In this document: piece by piece, positions 21,728 to 32,700 of the stretch | How the letters are laid out: the number at the start of each line of letters is the position of its first letter | Position numbering within the stretch: position 1 is the first letter of the stretch | Source of the DNA: Rachicladosporium sp. CCFEE 5018 | Taxonomy: Eukaryota; Ascomycota; Dothideomycetes; Cladosporiales; Cladosporiaceae | Direction of reading: 5' to 3' | Assembly: GCA_002077045.2 (NCBI GenBank) | Contig: KZ111152.1 | Coordinates: 659,380 to 723,379 of the forward strand | DNA: 64,000 nt | Made by a program: the position numbers and the translations under genes | The notes under the pieces: generated by a model | The model's database searches: none | What the model was told of the DNA's origin: nothing | What the model saw: the letters and a program-made list of their open reading frames with translations, nothing else

Positions 21728-23341
21728 ATGGAGAAATTGAAGAGCTTCTTCTATGACAAGAAGCAGCAGGTGAGCTTCGATACAACATTGTCGGTGGTGC
21801 TGTAGGACATATGCCTAATAGTCGCGCAGGTGGTGCTGTTCTCGTCCACCGCGATTGCCCTCTATGGCTACGATCAGGGCATGATGTCCTTAATCAACAC
21901 GAATCAGGACTACCTAAAGACTATGGGAATAGCTGAGGAAGATCCGCAAGTCGGAGTCATAGTCTCGGTCTACTACCTGGGATGTGCTATTGGAGCCGTA
22001 CTGTTCTCTCTACTGGCAGATAAGAGAGGGAGGAAGCCAGCTCTGTTCGGCTGCTTGACAGTGGCTTCTCTTGGAAATTTGATCATGTTCCTCGCTGGAA
22101 TCGGCAATACACCCGGCGCAAGGATCGTGATGTATATTGGCCGCGTGGTCATGGGTTTGGGCGTCGGTGGGGTTGATAGCGTGGTCCCAATTTACTCCTC
22201 GGAGCTGTCCTCTGATGATGCTCGGGGTAAGGCTATGGCGCAGGAATTCCAGTGGAACATCTTTGGGCTCAACGTCGCATTTGCATTGAACTTACTCGTC
22301 ACGATACACCTTGGCAAGACCAACCAGTGGGCCTGGAGAATACCGATCATTGCGATGCAGATTTACCCTGTCGGACTTCTGCTTTTCATTGAGCGGCTCC
22401 CAGAATCTCCGCGCTGGTTCATCTTTAATGAGAGGGAAGAAGACGCCAAGAAGAGCCTCCAATTCATATCCGGCGAAGACAAAGTCGATGACGAGCTCAA
22501 GGAGCTCATCGAAAGCCACGAACAGGAGAGTGAGGGTGGGACTGTTGGCTACCTCGACATGTTCACGCCAAGTCACCCGCAATTTCATCCCACTATGGTC
22601 ACCATAATGGGTCAAGTCAATCAAGCACTTACCGGCTACGGTGCCATTTCAGTGTACGGGCCTCAGATCTTCGAGCTGCTCGGCTACGTCACTCGCACTT
22701 CGGAATATCTGACTCAGGGAAATTACGTCTCATACTTCATACTCATGACTTTTGCCTGGCTTCTGATCGACGCAACTGGCCGTCGCCAGATCATGCTGGC
22801 TGGCTCTGCTACGATGATCATCTGCTTCGGGCTCTTGACGCTCTTCGGGTGGCTCGCTTCCGACTCGGACAAGTACGGAATTCCTGTCCAAGCAGTCGCC
22901 ATTCCGGGCATTGTCTCCCTCTTTGTCGCCACAGGTGCGTTTGGCATCGGCTGGCTCGCAACGCCGTGGTTGATACCCACCGAAATATTTCCAACCACGG
23001 CTAGAGCATAGGGAACTGCTATCTCTGTCATCGTCTGGGGGTTCATGAACTTCGTCGTCACCCTTATGACCCCCATCCTCTTCAACAACCTGAAGTACAT
23101 CCTCTTCCTGGTCTTCGCAGGCACAAATCTCTTCGCTGGAGCCTGGACTTACTTCTACCAACCCGAGACTGGGGGGAGACCATTCGAAGACAACATTGAG
23201 TTCTTTGAGAAGGCTGGCGAGCAGGGAACTTGGAGAGTGGGCAAAGTCGCCGACGGGAAGTTCAAAAAGATGCCCTATCCCAAGGGCGAGGACGGAGAAA
23301 GCCAGCCTCTGTTGGCGAGAGTGCAGGATCAGATTGGTTGA
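21728..23341 (+). pseudogene. MFS sugar-porter-type transporter, version 1, premature TAG
   Basis: Exon 1 21728-21769 (MEKLKSFFYDKKQQ), intron 21770-21829 (60 nt, GTGAGC...GCAG), exon 2 from 21830. Sugar-porter marks: GYDQGMMS at the end of helix 1, DKRGRKPAL in the loop between helices 2 and 3, PESPRW before the central loop, QALTGYGAISVYG in helix 7, and PTEIFPTTARA after helix 10. An in-frame TAG at 23009-23011 replaces the CAG (Gln) present in version 2 and ends the protein at 407 aa. The conserved sequence continues in the same frame to TGA 23339-23341 and would give 517 aa. The stop removes the last two predicted membrane helices, so the product is probably non-functional. The change is C to T in a CpA context. 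A sequencing error is possible but less likely for a substitution. Confidence 0.85.
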
Positions 23342-23667
23342 GCGCGTTGGACAAGTTCATGCGTGGGGCCAATCTGTTGGTGTCACTTAAGGAATAGATC
23401 ACGGGTCACATTGGGGCATACGATACGAGCTACTGGCCAGGCATAGATATTACATATGAGAGCGTTATGAGCATGATACTGCATCGATGGTCTCCGCCCT
23501 TGACGTTCAGATTATCGTCACCCATCTGCGTGCACTCCAATGAAGTTTGATATTGAGCGGGCCATCCCGCAGCAGATGAAGCTCGGACTCCATCTCGACT
23601 TTCTAACGACAAACACCCATAGTCGCATTGCATAGCTGTCTTACAAAGCACACATCATTCGCCCATC
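23342..23667. other. intergenic spacer
   Basis: 326 bp between the transporter and FMP46, same strand. No coding sequence seen; it holds the FMP46 promoter. This stretch is noticeably more divergent from its counterpart (36246-36570) than the genes around it. Confidence 0.4.
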
Positions 23668-24396
23668 ATGTCTCTCTTCCGCAACCTCTTCAAGGAAGTC
23701 AGTACATTCCCTCTCGCCACTGGGTCTTGCCACAATCCTCGTTACTCATCTGCAAAGACCGAACGTGTGCAAGTGCTGATCAGTCACAGGGCGCCCGCAG
23801 AGATGTCATCACGCTGTTCCATAGCCCGTCGAATGCAGCTTCGATGCGAGCTCATACGCTTCTGAAGCAGACTGCTGCTGCCGCAAGCTCGACCGCTACC
23901 GAGGATCAGGCTAGCGATCATTCGAAGCAGAGCAAGGTGGAGAGGGAGTTCGATCTGGGTAAGCCTATATTGCTGGGGGAGAGGCGTCAAGACAGGATGA
24001 TGCTGTCATGTCAATGATATGAAGTAGCATTGAATTTGGTGGAGATGGTAGACATGGCTGACATTCACCATCGCAGACGTTCAAGAAGCACTCCCTACGA
24101 GCGATCAGCTACACAATATACTTGCGTTCCTTGGACCTTCGAGTCTTGGAAGCGCAGTGAAGGATGCGACAAGTCTAGAGGATGCGGAGAAGAAGTTTAG
24201 GGCTAGCGAGTCGTCGTTTGTGAGACCGATCACAGTAGACTGGGAGAACGGAAAGGCTGGTGAGTTCACTGCACGATTTGTGAGAGGACGAGAGCGTGCG
24301 AGCGCATGCTTCACGGAGACTAGCTTCTGACATTACGTAGTGGTCGGCGATTCGGAAAGCGAGATTCTCAAGCTCGTTCGAGCACTGGAGAAGTAG
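23668..24396 (+). CDS. FMP46: Fmp46-like mitochondrial thioredoxin-fold protein (DUF1687), version 1
   Basis: Four exons: 23668-23697, 23790-23958, 24077-24259 and 24341-24396, giving 145 aa. Introns are 92, 118 and 81 nt; the first donor is the weaker GTCAGT. The spliced protein reads through RRDVITLFHSPSNAASMRA, DVQEALPTSDQLHNILAFLG and VRPITVDWENGKAVVGDSES, the order expected in the Fmp46 family, and all phases fit. Yeast Fmp46 is a mitochondrial protein predicted to have a thioredoxin fold. The predicted protein here has no cysteine at all, so thiol-based redox chemistry is unlikely. Version 2 has the same structure with two or three conservative substitutions, which supports the exon model. 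Confidence 0.85.
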
Positions 24397-25146
24397 TGTG
24401 AAGCACAAAGATGGGATGTGAAAGCGGCTATCGACGAGGATGATTCTGAAGAAGCGTGAGAGGCACCGCTGATTTTGAGGTGTCGTTGTACAAAAAGCAA
24501 GGTGTAAGATACTCGCCTCTCAATTGCTGTCGACGGCCGACGTAGTACATCTGAGAAGCGGGCCGAAGGCGGAGAATGTGCATGATCGTCGAGTTTAGTA
24601 AGTAAATTCGCAAAAGCGCTAATCTCCAAGGTGCTCACCATGTTCACGCGCTGGCATACACTTTGTGTGCCCGTTCGATGTCTCGGGAGTATGCATCGCT
24701 GCGGGCAAACGAAGAAAGCCGCACCCTACCAACTGATGGTGGGAAGTCGGTGTAGGTGAGTGACGATGTCTTTGTGCTGACTGCAGGACGCTTTCACATG
24801 AAGAAAGCGACAGAACGTGACAATGCTGGTCTGTCTTGCTCTGCCTTGTGATTCGGATCTGTCCGCGCCGACGAAGGGTTGACACCCACTCGCGCCTTCC
24901 CGACACTCCAAGTCGTACTTGCCTTCCCCCAACGACGCAACGCAACTTCCTCTTCGCTGAGCTTGGCCACCGCAGGGCTGTCACATCGATTCCCGCCGCA
25001 CCGCACGAATTTGACAACACAGCACTCACTCCACGCCAACACCATCCTTCGACGATCTCGCATGGGCTCTTCCACCCACTGACCTCCGACATTGTTACAC
25101 TCACTCACTGTCAGCCCGTCTGCTCAAAGGAGCAAAACCTCTCGTC
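24397..25146. promoter_or_regulatory. intergenic region and leader of the RRM-like gene
   Basis: 750 bp without an assignable gene. The last 100-150 bp before the ATG are C/T/A-rich and G-poor, typical of fungal 5' leaders. Confidence 0.45.
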
Positions 25147-25382
25147 ATGGCGGAGTCCACCGCAAACGCAGATCAGCCTGCTCCACCTGCACCCCCAACG
25201 ATCGTGGTCGAGGGCCCTGCCGGTGATGGCGAGGCGCATCAAGCTTCGTCCACCTCTCCCTCAACAGCAGTAGCTGAGTCGTCGACATATGAATTTCCCG
25301 ATTGTATCATCGCCTCTAGCAATCGCTACACTGACCTGCGCCCATACTGCGATCGCATCTGGGCCGCTCGACCGGAATACTG
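25147..25382 (+). CDS. RRM-like large protein, version 1, first 78 codons only
   Basis: ATG at 25147 (MAESTANADQPAPPAPP) and an open frame to the contig edge at 25382, ending in RPEY. The sequence matches the start of 45677-51019 base for base as far as I compared, including Ser at the ESSTYEF position, whereas 38050-43314 has Pro there. It is therefore the same haplotype as the full copy in contig 4 and not a separate gene. Confidence 0.9.
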
Positions 25383-25482
25383 NNNNNNNNNNNNNNNNNN
25401 NNNNNNNNNNNNNNNNNNNNNNNNNNNNNNNNNNNNNNNNNNNNNNNNNNNNNNNNNNNNNNNNNNNNNNNNNNNNNNNNNN
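25383..25482. other. assembly gap, 100 N
   Basis: Exactly 100 undetermined bases. The sequence jumps from codon 78 of the RRM-like gene to the middle of exon 2 of the aminotransferase. These are the two ends of the repeated block, not a natural gene junction. Confidence 0.97.
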
Positions 25483-26725
25483 TGACCTTTCCGAGGAGAG
25501 ACCGGATGCATTCATTCGATACGATTACCCTCGCCTACTCGACGAGTCGCGAAAGGCGATCGCTGACTTCGTGCACGCCCCTGTTGATGCTTGCGTGCTG
25601 ATCAGTAACGCGACAACTGGAATCAATATTGTGTTGAGGAACCTGGTCTTCAAGCCTGGCGATGTGATCATCTACTTCGCCACTATATATGGTATGCTTC
25701 CTGGAAGACGAACGCGTGAGATGTTGGCTGACTTTGGACAAGGTGCTTGTGGCAAAACGATCAGCTATATCACCGAGACCACGCCAGCCGAGTCGAGGCA
25801 AGTAGAATACACCTACCCGATCTCAGACGATGCTTTGTGTTCTGCGTTCGAAGATGTCATCAAAGACATCAAAGCACAGGGCAAGAATCCCAGACTCGCG
25901 ACCTACGATACCATAGCCTCGCTGCCCGGCGTGCGAATGCCATTCGAACGACTCACTGCTTTGTGCAAGGACCATGGCATCTTCAGCCTCATCGACGCCG
26001 CACACAGTGTTGGTGGCATCCCTATCGATCTCGGCAAGCTCGATCCAGATGCGTACGTCACGAACCTGCACAAGTGGCTCTTCGTGCCGCGAGGCTGCGC
26101 ACTGTTCTATGTTCCGGTACGCAATCAGCACGTCATGCGTTCGACGCTGCCCACTTCACATGGCTTCGTCCCGCAGCCCACGGGAGATGCATCAGCTGCT
26201 CAGATCAATCCTCTGCCGCCGGGTAAGAATACTGCGTACATCGAGAACTACAAGTTCCTTGGAACGCTTGACAACTCTCCTTATCTATGCGTGCCTGCTG
26301 CAATCGAGTGGCGGAAGAAGCTTACTTGGCAGGGCAAGCACGGCGAGGTCGCTATATATGGCTATCTTGAAGACCTGGCGCAGAAGGCAGGCAAGATAGT
26401 GTCGACGAAGCTTGGTACCGATATCCTGGACAACGATGAGCATAGCCTCACCAAGTGCTTCTTCAACAACGTGCGGCTGCCATTGGATTACCAGCAAGAT
26501 GCTGGTGGGGACTTCGCTACTGCAGTCACGATTGCGCAGTGGATGAGCAGAGTCCTCGTCGAAGAGTACGACACGTTCATGGCTTTCTTAGTGCACGGTG
26601 ATACCTGGTGGGTCAGACTGAGTGCCCAGATCTACCTCGTCGAGGCGGACTTCGAGTGGAGCGCAGATATATTGGAGAAGCTTTGCGCAAGGGTGAAGGA
26701 GGGAGAGTGGAAGAAGACTCGATAG
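25483..26725 (+). CDS. class V aminotransferase, copy C, 5' end missing at contig edge
   Basis: Starts at exactly the same base of the gene as copy B (12813) and ends at TAG 26723-26725. It carries the PLP motifs IDAAHSVGGIP and NLHKWLFVPRG. It differs from copy B at roughly nine positions over 1,243 bp and from copy A at about two over 1,072 bp, so it is slightly nearer to copy A. The C terminus reads VKEGEWKKTR versus VREGEWKKTR in copy B. It is intact apart from the missing 5' exon. Confidence 0.85.
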
Positions 26726-27117
26726 ATCAGACTAGTCCGTAAGATGCGTGGACACACTATCCTCACCACCGATTTCAGAGATGCTGTAAAGGTGCCTTCG
26801 TTTTGAGCAGTGCCTTCGTTTTGAGCAGTGCCTTATCCAAATCCTGCACGACATCTACTATCGCAACACTCGAAGCCTGACTTTCTCACTTGTACAACAA
26901 CGCGGCTTGAGCATATCCCGGTAGACCCACAACAACTGATCTGTATTTGAGCTGCCTTTGAGAGACACGAAGCGTTATATGCGTCGATGATGAGAAGGGC
27001 GCAGTCTCCCATGATCATTGCAAAATGAGTATGACTCTCGCAGCAGAGCGTACAGTAGCATCGAAACGGCAACGATATTGCGGAGAGGCACTGCAGGTTT
27101 CATAGTGTTCGAGCCGC
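26726..27117. other. convergent 3' spacer, version 2
   Basis: 392 bp, 19 bp longer than the matching 14056-14428 because of a short tandem duplication at 26792-26827. No coding sequence. Confidence 0.5.
26792..26827. repeat. 18-bp tandem duplication, two units
   Basis: The unit GTGCCTTCGTTTTGAGCA occurs twice in direct succession (26792-26809 and 26810-26827). Version 1 has a single related copy near 14123. It is a haplotype-specific indel in a 3' region. Confidence 0.9.
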
Positions 27118-29441
27118 TCAACGCCTCTTACTTATACGAACGTTGACACCTTTGCCAGTAGCAGCACCAGAGACATCAGCAGCGTGATAAACGCCCTGCA
27201 TCTGTAGTGTCAACAAGCTGACGCTGTCTTTCATGATCGCATCGAGTCGAGCGTTTCTCTCGAACACTCTCTCATCGTGTCCATCAATTTGCAGCGGCAC
27301 AGCTTCAATCCGATGACGACGGAAGAGACCAAGAAAGATGGCTGTGAACTCGACCTGGGCCATCTTCTGACCTGGACAGATCCTAGGTCCGCCCGACCAT
27401 GGCATGTAGCAGCCGCGGGGCGGCTGATACAACGGCTGGGCTGAGCCGGTAGGGTTGACCCAGCGGGCAGGGCGGAAGACATGTTCGTCCGCCAGAGCAT
27501 TCTCATCGACGTTCGTGGCCTTCTTGGCTTCGGCTGCTATGCCGGATAGGTTCAGGTCGCGCCAGATCTCGGGAATCAGGTGCAAGCCCACAACATCCAC
27601 GTACATAGTGCAGCTGGCTGGCGCACGAAGCGTTCCAGCTGAAGTTTTAATGATCTGCGGCCCATGCGTTTCCTTCGCCAGATGCACCACGGGGACAAAG
27701 AGTCGCAATGTCTCGAGCATGATCGCCATAATCCGGACGACGCGTGGAAAAATTGCCACATAGTCAAGATCGTCGCCCATATCGTCCGAGAGTAGCTCAT
27801 CGACTTCTTCGAACATCCAGTCCTGAACCTCGGGGTATCGGCACAGTAAGGCTAGCGCGTAAGAAAGCGTATTTGCTGTAGTATCGAACCCTGCTGCAGA
27901 GACAACTGGAGACTAGATCAGTGATGGGCCGTACCGGTCGTCACTTGCGCCCCACTTACCGAACAGGTTACCCATCAGCTCCTCATCAGTTAGCGAAGCA
28001 TGACTCTTATCGTCACCTCGATTGGCACGCAACAGTTGACTAGCAATATTGCTGCGGGTCTGACCGCTGTCACGCTCCGCTCGCTCGGTCTCCACTTGCA
28101 TGAGATGCTTGGTATGCGCAGGGAACTCCTCAATGGCGACACCGAGCTCGCTGATGAATTTGTGCCCAGGAAGGAAGCTGGGGTAGGCCTTGAGAAACCA
28201 AATCGGCAAAATAATGGGTCCTGCAACCGCCTCGATAACGGTCTTAGTGGACTGCATGTAGGTCATCTTGTATCCTGGACGAGGCTTGTCATCTTTATCA
28301 CTGTCCCAGGTGACATCTTGGCCCATCGCTCCGCCTGCGAGGACGTTGATGGTGATTTTCTTCCTGAATCATTGGTCAGTCCATTACCAGCCCTTGCTGC
28401 TAGTGGATTTTGCCTACATCATGTTGAAGACCTCAGTCGACTCTGCAGCATTCCCGTCGGCCTTATCGAAGACTTCACCCATCATACTGGACGTGTGCTT
28501 CAAGCTTTCTCCGAATATGACCTTCGAGACTCGCTCGTTGATGACACTCGTGATGATCTTGCGTTGCCTGGACCACGTGGGGCCGTTGGATGTGAGAACA
28601 TTGGAACCAAAACGCCCGATCGGTGGAGCGAGTCAGTACAGCTTGTAGCGAGTGTGGTGGCGGAGAGGACCGGCTGAACGTACAAAAGCTGCAATCCATT
28701 GCGCCTGTTGGAAGTCCCGAGGACGACTGACGATCTGCCAGGCCACCTCGGGATCACGAGTAGTGATCTCTGACAGACCGGCTGTGGCCAGCTAGGCAGT
28801 AGTGTTAGCACGGCCCGATCTGGGACTGAAGAGCTGCAAGACGTACGAAAAAGGTCTTGTCGTTTCCTTGAGGCGCTGCATACTGCTCGAAGGGACGGAG
28901 CTGACGTTGTGATTAGCAATGGCTTCTGTACCTCCAATTCTCCGAAGGTCTAAAGGTCTTGTGACACGGTCGTGCAAATTCGAGTGTGTGTCGGCGCCCA
29001 CTCAGCCGAGGAGACGTCTCTCTCTGTATTGAAGCGATGAGGGGCACCATGAGGCTTTCTACGTCACGTCGAGGGATCGCTGGACCTGCAAGTGGAGTCT
29101 GGAGACGCTCTGGCTTGCGTCTTGCCACCAGAAATAGGTTGAAAGTTGCAGCAGAGCCAAGGGAGTGCTTCGAAGACTCGCATACATACCTTGTCATGGA
29201 ATTCCCATCCGTAGATCGCTAGCACTATTCTCTCGAAGACAACCTTCGGAAGTATTCTCTGTAAGACAGGACGCAAAGGGACCGAGATTACAATCCAAAG
29301 CGGGTTATCTTGGTCCCAAGGCAGAATGATTACTGGCACACCTGACTTCCTGGCATAGTAGAGGTTCCGCAGGAATCTGTAGGGCCATGGAAGGAAGCAC
29401 AATGCCAGGAGAACGGCAACAATGGCGAGAATGGACGGCAT
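27118..29441 (-). pseudogene. cytochrome P450, version 2, lost acceptor in intron 3
   Basis: Exons by comparison with version 1: 29441-29190, 28900-28847, 28791-28684, 28620-28418, 28363-27960 and 27905-27118 (602 aa if all joined). P450 marks are intact: AGFDTT, ETLRL, FRPARW and PWSGGPRICPGQ. Intron 1 has a normal GTATGT donor but is 289 nt versus 55 nt in version 1. At the intron 3 acceptor the minus strand reads CCG before ATCGGG (28623-28621) where version 1 reads CAG; no AG remains at the junction. The nearest upstream AG (CAAG near 28642) would add 21 nt containing an in-frame TGA. The allele is therefore probably not spliced productively. Protein divergence from version 1 is high for this block (many substitutions after ExxR). 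Whether it is expressed is unknown; without the splice loss it would be an ordinary P450. Confidence 0.75.
28915..29180. other. about 234-bp insertion in P450 intron 1 (version 2)
   Basis: Intron 1 spans 29189-28901 here (289 nt) and 16270-16216 in version 1 (55 nt). Short stretches next to both splice sites are still alignable, so the extra sequence sits inside the intron. I see no terminal inverted repeats or clear target duplication by eye; the boundaries given are approximate. Confidence 0.7.
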
Positions 29442-29749
29442 GATGGTGCGTTGAAAGCAGGAGATAGCACAGCAGTCTTCCGCTCCAGCAAACAGCCGCG
29501 CTAGGTTTGTGAATGTGAAGTTGAGCTACTGCCTGTCATGTCTTTAGCACTCGACTCTCAGCCCTGGAGGGCGGGAGTCAGCAGTTTGATTACTGGTGGA
29601 GGTGCTAGGATGGTGATCCTACAGCTCGCTTAGATGTGCGTGAGGTTCTGCACGGACCAGACGCTTCAGGATCTGGGGCAAAGCCGAATGATTTGTGCCT
29701 TCATACACTATCGCACGTCCGTACTCATCTATATTACAATCGACGTCTA
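29442..29749. promoter_or_regulatory. P450 upstream region / PPR 3' end, version 2
   Basis: 308 bp equivalent of 16523-16843, with a few small deletions (for example near 29620). No motif named. Confidence 0.4.
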
Positions 29750-32700
29750 TCAAGACCTTCGCTCCCCTTTCAGCCACTTCCTTTGCACATTGTCGTCGAC
29801 GGAAGGCATATTCTGCACCGCAAACAGCGTTCTTGGCGCATACTTCCTGATGAGCTCCGCAGTCCCTACGAACTTCTCCACGGCCGCGTCCTCCTCACTC
29901 ACAGCTATAGGCGTCACACCCACAGCCTCTAGTCGTCTCAGCTTCAGTAGCGCCGAAGCCAAGATGACTAGGGTCTGATACTGCGGCATCAGCTGCTGGG
30001 GTGATAGATAGCGGGCGTTGATGTAGCTCAAGCCTTGTTTTTGTGTAGCTTGCGTAGGCTTGTGAGAGGCTCGCTTTGCCCAGCCTGGGAATGAAGGAAT
30101 GAGGTATCGCTCTGTGAGACGGAAGGCAAGCAGTGCCAGCGGCCGTTCTCGGCGGACCAGATTACTGATGAAAATATTCCAGGTGCGATTGTCGAGCATG
30201 TAGCCTTCGCGAAGCAACCCGGCAACGGTTGAGACCATGTCGATATACCGCCCTTGAGAAAACAGCGCCGAGAGGTAGCGGCGGACGGTGGTCGACAGAA
30301 TGTGGCGTAAAGCAGGCGCGTGTTCCGCTTTCATGAGAGCAGGCTTGGAATGGTCCACGCGTCTGACGACAGACGCCGCAGGCGTGGCATCTCCAAGCGC
30401 CGGCAAGCTCAAATCATTCAACGATCCAGGCTCGTCGGACAAAGGAATTAGAGTGGGTGGAGCTCGGAAAGCCGTGACGATGTCTGCTTGCTCCTTCGCC
30501 AACTTCCAGCAGGCATCCACCTCGTCCCATGCTTGCATTCCCTGATGCGTGATCATTAGCGCGTTGAGCACTACTACAGGCAGCTCCGGCTTGACTGAGT
30601 CCTTGCTTTCCTTGATTGTGACCGCCTGCTTGAACTGCCGTACTAGCTCTTGGACAGCTGAAAAGCACTGACGTGTGCCGTGGGCGGCGATGAGCTGGCC
30701 GTAATACATCGCTTCGACAGAGCTATAGTCGCGCAGTGATACGTTTTGTGGCTGTCTGGCGGCATGTGGTGCCGATATGTCTGCGTCCGACATCGACTTG
30801 AAGGCTCTGATAGTCTGCGAAAGTGACGCATCTCCGGCAATGCCGTCGGGCGTGGCGATGGTCGTCTCTGCTCTTTCCGAGATTGCTCTAGCCTTAAGGT
30901 ACGCTAAGTTCGAACTTGTCGAAGGCCTGACACTCAGTCGCTTCATGTGCCGGTGCAAGTCTAGGGCTTCTCTGGGCTTCTTCTGATTGATGTATCCAGT
31001 CATGACGATGGCGTAGTGGAATGCTGTGGGTCGCATGTTATTCTTCGGCATGACATTCGACAAGATCTGATGTGCCGAAGCTGTCTGTTGATACAGCGTC
31101 AAGGCAAGCATCAGAGCGCCATAGCTGTCCGCATCGAGTGAAACATTCTCTGCTCTCATTCGTCTGTACACTCGCATAGTCGAGTCGATCTCACGACGGA
31201 TCGCAAATGCAGTCAACAATATGTTGAAGCACCCCGTGAGTTGGCCCTCAATCTCTCCTTTCCGTTGCTTGGTGACAGCCTCTTCTAAGACCGTCACTGC
31301 ACTATTGATGTCATTGTCGTTGATATGCGCAGTCATGAGACTGCCGTACAGGGCAGTACTCCTGTTCTCGGAGCCGAGCGTATCAAACTGCTGCAGCAGA
31401 CCTTGTACGCTTTCGACGTCTCCCCTCAATGCGTACATTTCGAGAACGGGATGAAAGATGTACTGATTGGGCTCATCGTCGCCGAGCTGCATGAACTGCT
31501 GCAAGGTATCAACCGCTCCATCAAGGTCGTCAGCCCGAGAATAGGCATGCAAGAGCACAGCCCAGATCTTCCTTCGCTCTGCTACTGGCACAATGGCTGT
31601 GTGCAGTCTCGTAAGCTGAACGATGATGTCGAATGCTTTGCGAGCTTCCTTGACATCAGCTCTGCGAGCATGCACGTATATGAGCGCCCACAGCGCATCC
31701 ACTTGTTGCTTGATGTCAGGGTATCCGCTTTGTAAGAGCTGCCAGTAGTATTGGACACGATCAGGCCGGCCTCGGCCAGCCCAGGCTTTCATAAATCGAA
31801 CAAGCGCAGTCCGACCGATCTTGCCATAGAACTTCACCCAGTCCTTTTCAATATTATGCAAGTGTATGCCTCTTCCATCGTTCTGTATGGTGAACCCACC
31901 GAGTTCGTCTGTGGCGTTAATGAGGCCTCTTTGGAGCAAGCCGAGCATCGCTCGACTCGGCGCGACGCCATCGCGTTTGCGATACCTTGAATACATGAAT
32001 GACACGATCTTGTGAGCATTTGCATAAGGAATGCCCGATTCCGGCTTTAGGATAGCAAGAATGAGCTCTTTGAACAAGACCACAGTCTCCTGCTCGTCTT
32101 GCTTGAAGTAGCCTAGCATGTAGCGCATAGTACGGCCACCCATAGCACTTATAAGTGCTGCCGAGGGCTTCGCTTTGTCGACATTCTTGATCACGAGCTC
32201 TTCGCGCAGCGCAGTCTTGAAAAGCGACTGGCAGAAAAGATTGAACTCCGAAGAAGGCACATCGGATTTGTATCGCAACAACATATGCTTGGCAAGTTCC
32301 ATCGCCTTGTCAAATAACATGGGGAGTGTAGCAACATCTCGCCAAAAGGTGCTCAACATCATGGCCTGCGTCACAGCGCTATCTTGGAATCGATGGTCCA
32401 ATTGTTGTTTGACCTTGAATGCAAGATCCCACATGTTTTGTTCGAGCGCGATTTTGCATAGATGGCCAGATACAACAATGCCGTTGTGTAGCCTTGCAAG
32501 AGCTTCCTCATGGGCCTGCTCAGCAAGACCAAGGAGATGGCATCGCACAAACATGCCTGTAGCGGCTTTGTACACGCCAACACTGCGATGCTGTGGCGGT
32601 ATCGCATTGTAGACCTCTAGACCATGCGCTTCTGCAGCTTCGTTTTCTTGCGTCGACAGCCATGTCAAGAGCATCTCTTTCGTAAGCAAATCGTTGCGAT

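Larger units (their letters stand above)
12813..25382. repeat. contig 2, haplotype version 1 of a repeated gene block
   Basis: This 12.57 kb block (aminotransferase, P450, PPR, transporter, FMP46, start of the RRM-like gene) recurs in the same order and orientation from 25483 to about 38286. Its first base corresponds exactly to 11641 and to 25483. Its last 365 bp (25018-25382) reappear at 45548-45912 with the same variants, which ties it to contig 4. Confidence 0.9.

Noticed and set aside
23009..23011. Repeat-induced point mutation as the cause of the transporter stop
   Set aside because: The C to T change is in CpA context, but the surrounding sequence does not show the dense C-to-T pattern expected of that process; a single change is not evidence.
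23668..23865. 65-codon single-exon reading of the FMP46 start
   Set aside because: It reads through intron 1; the four-exon model restores the family sequence in all phases.
24836..25273. 145-codon frame overlapping the start of the RRM-like gene, also at 37739-38176
   Set aside because: Conserved only because it overlaps a leader and coding exon in another frame; Pro/His/Arg-rich with no family match.
25289..25600. Apparent fusion of the RRM-like N terminus with the aminotransferase
   Set aside because: It bridges the second gap; neither side has a natural boundary there.
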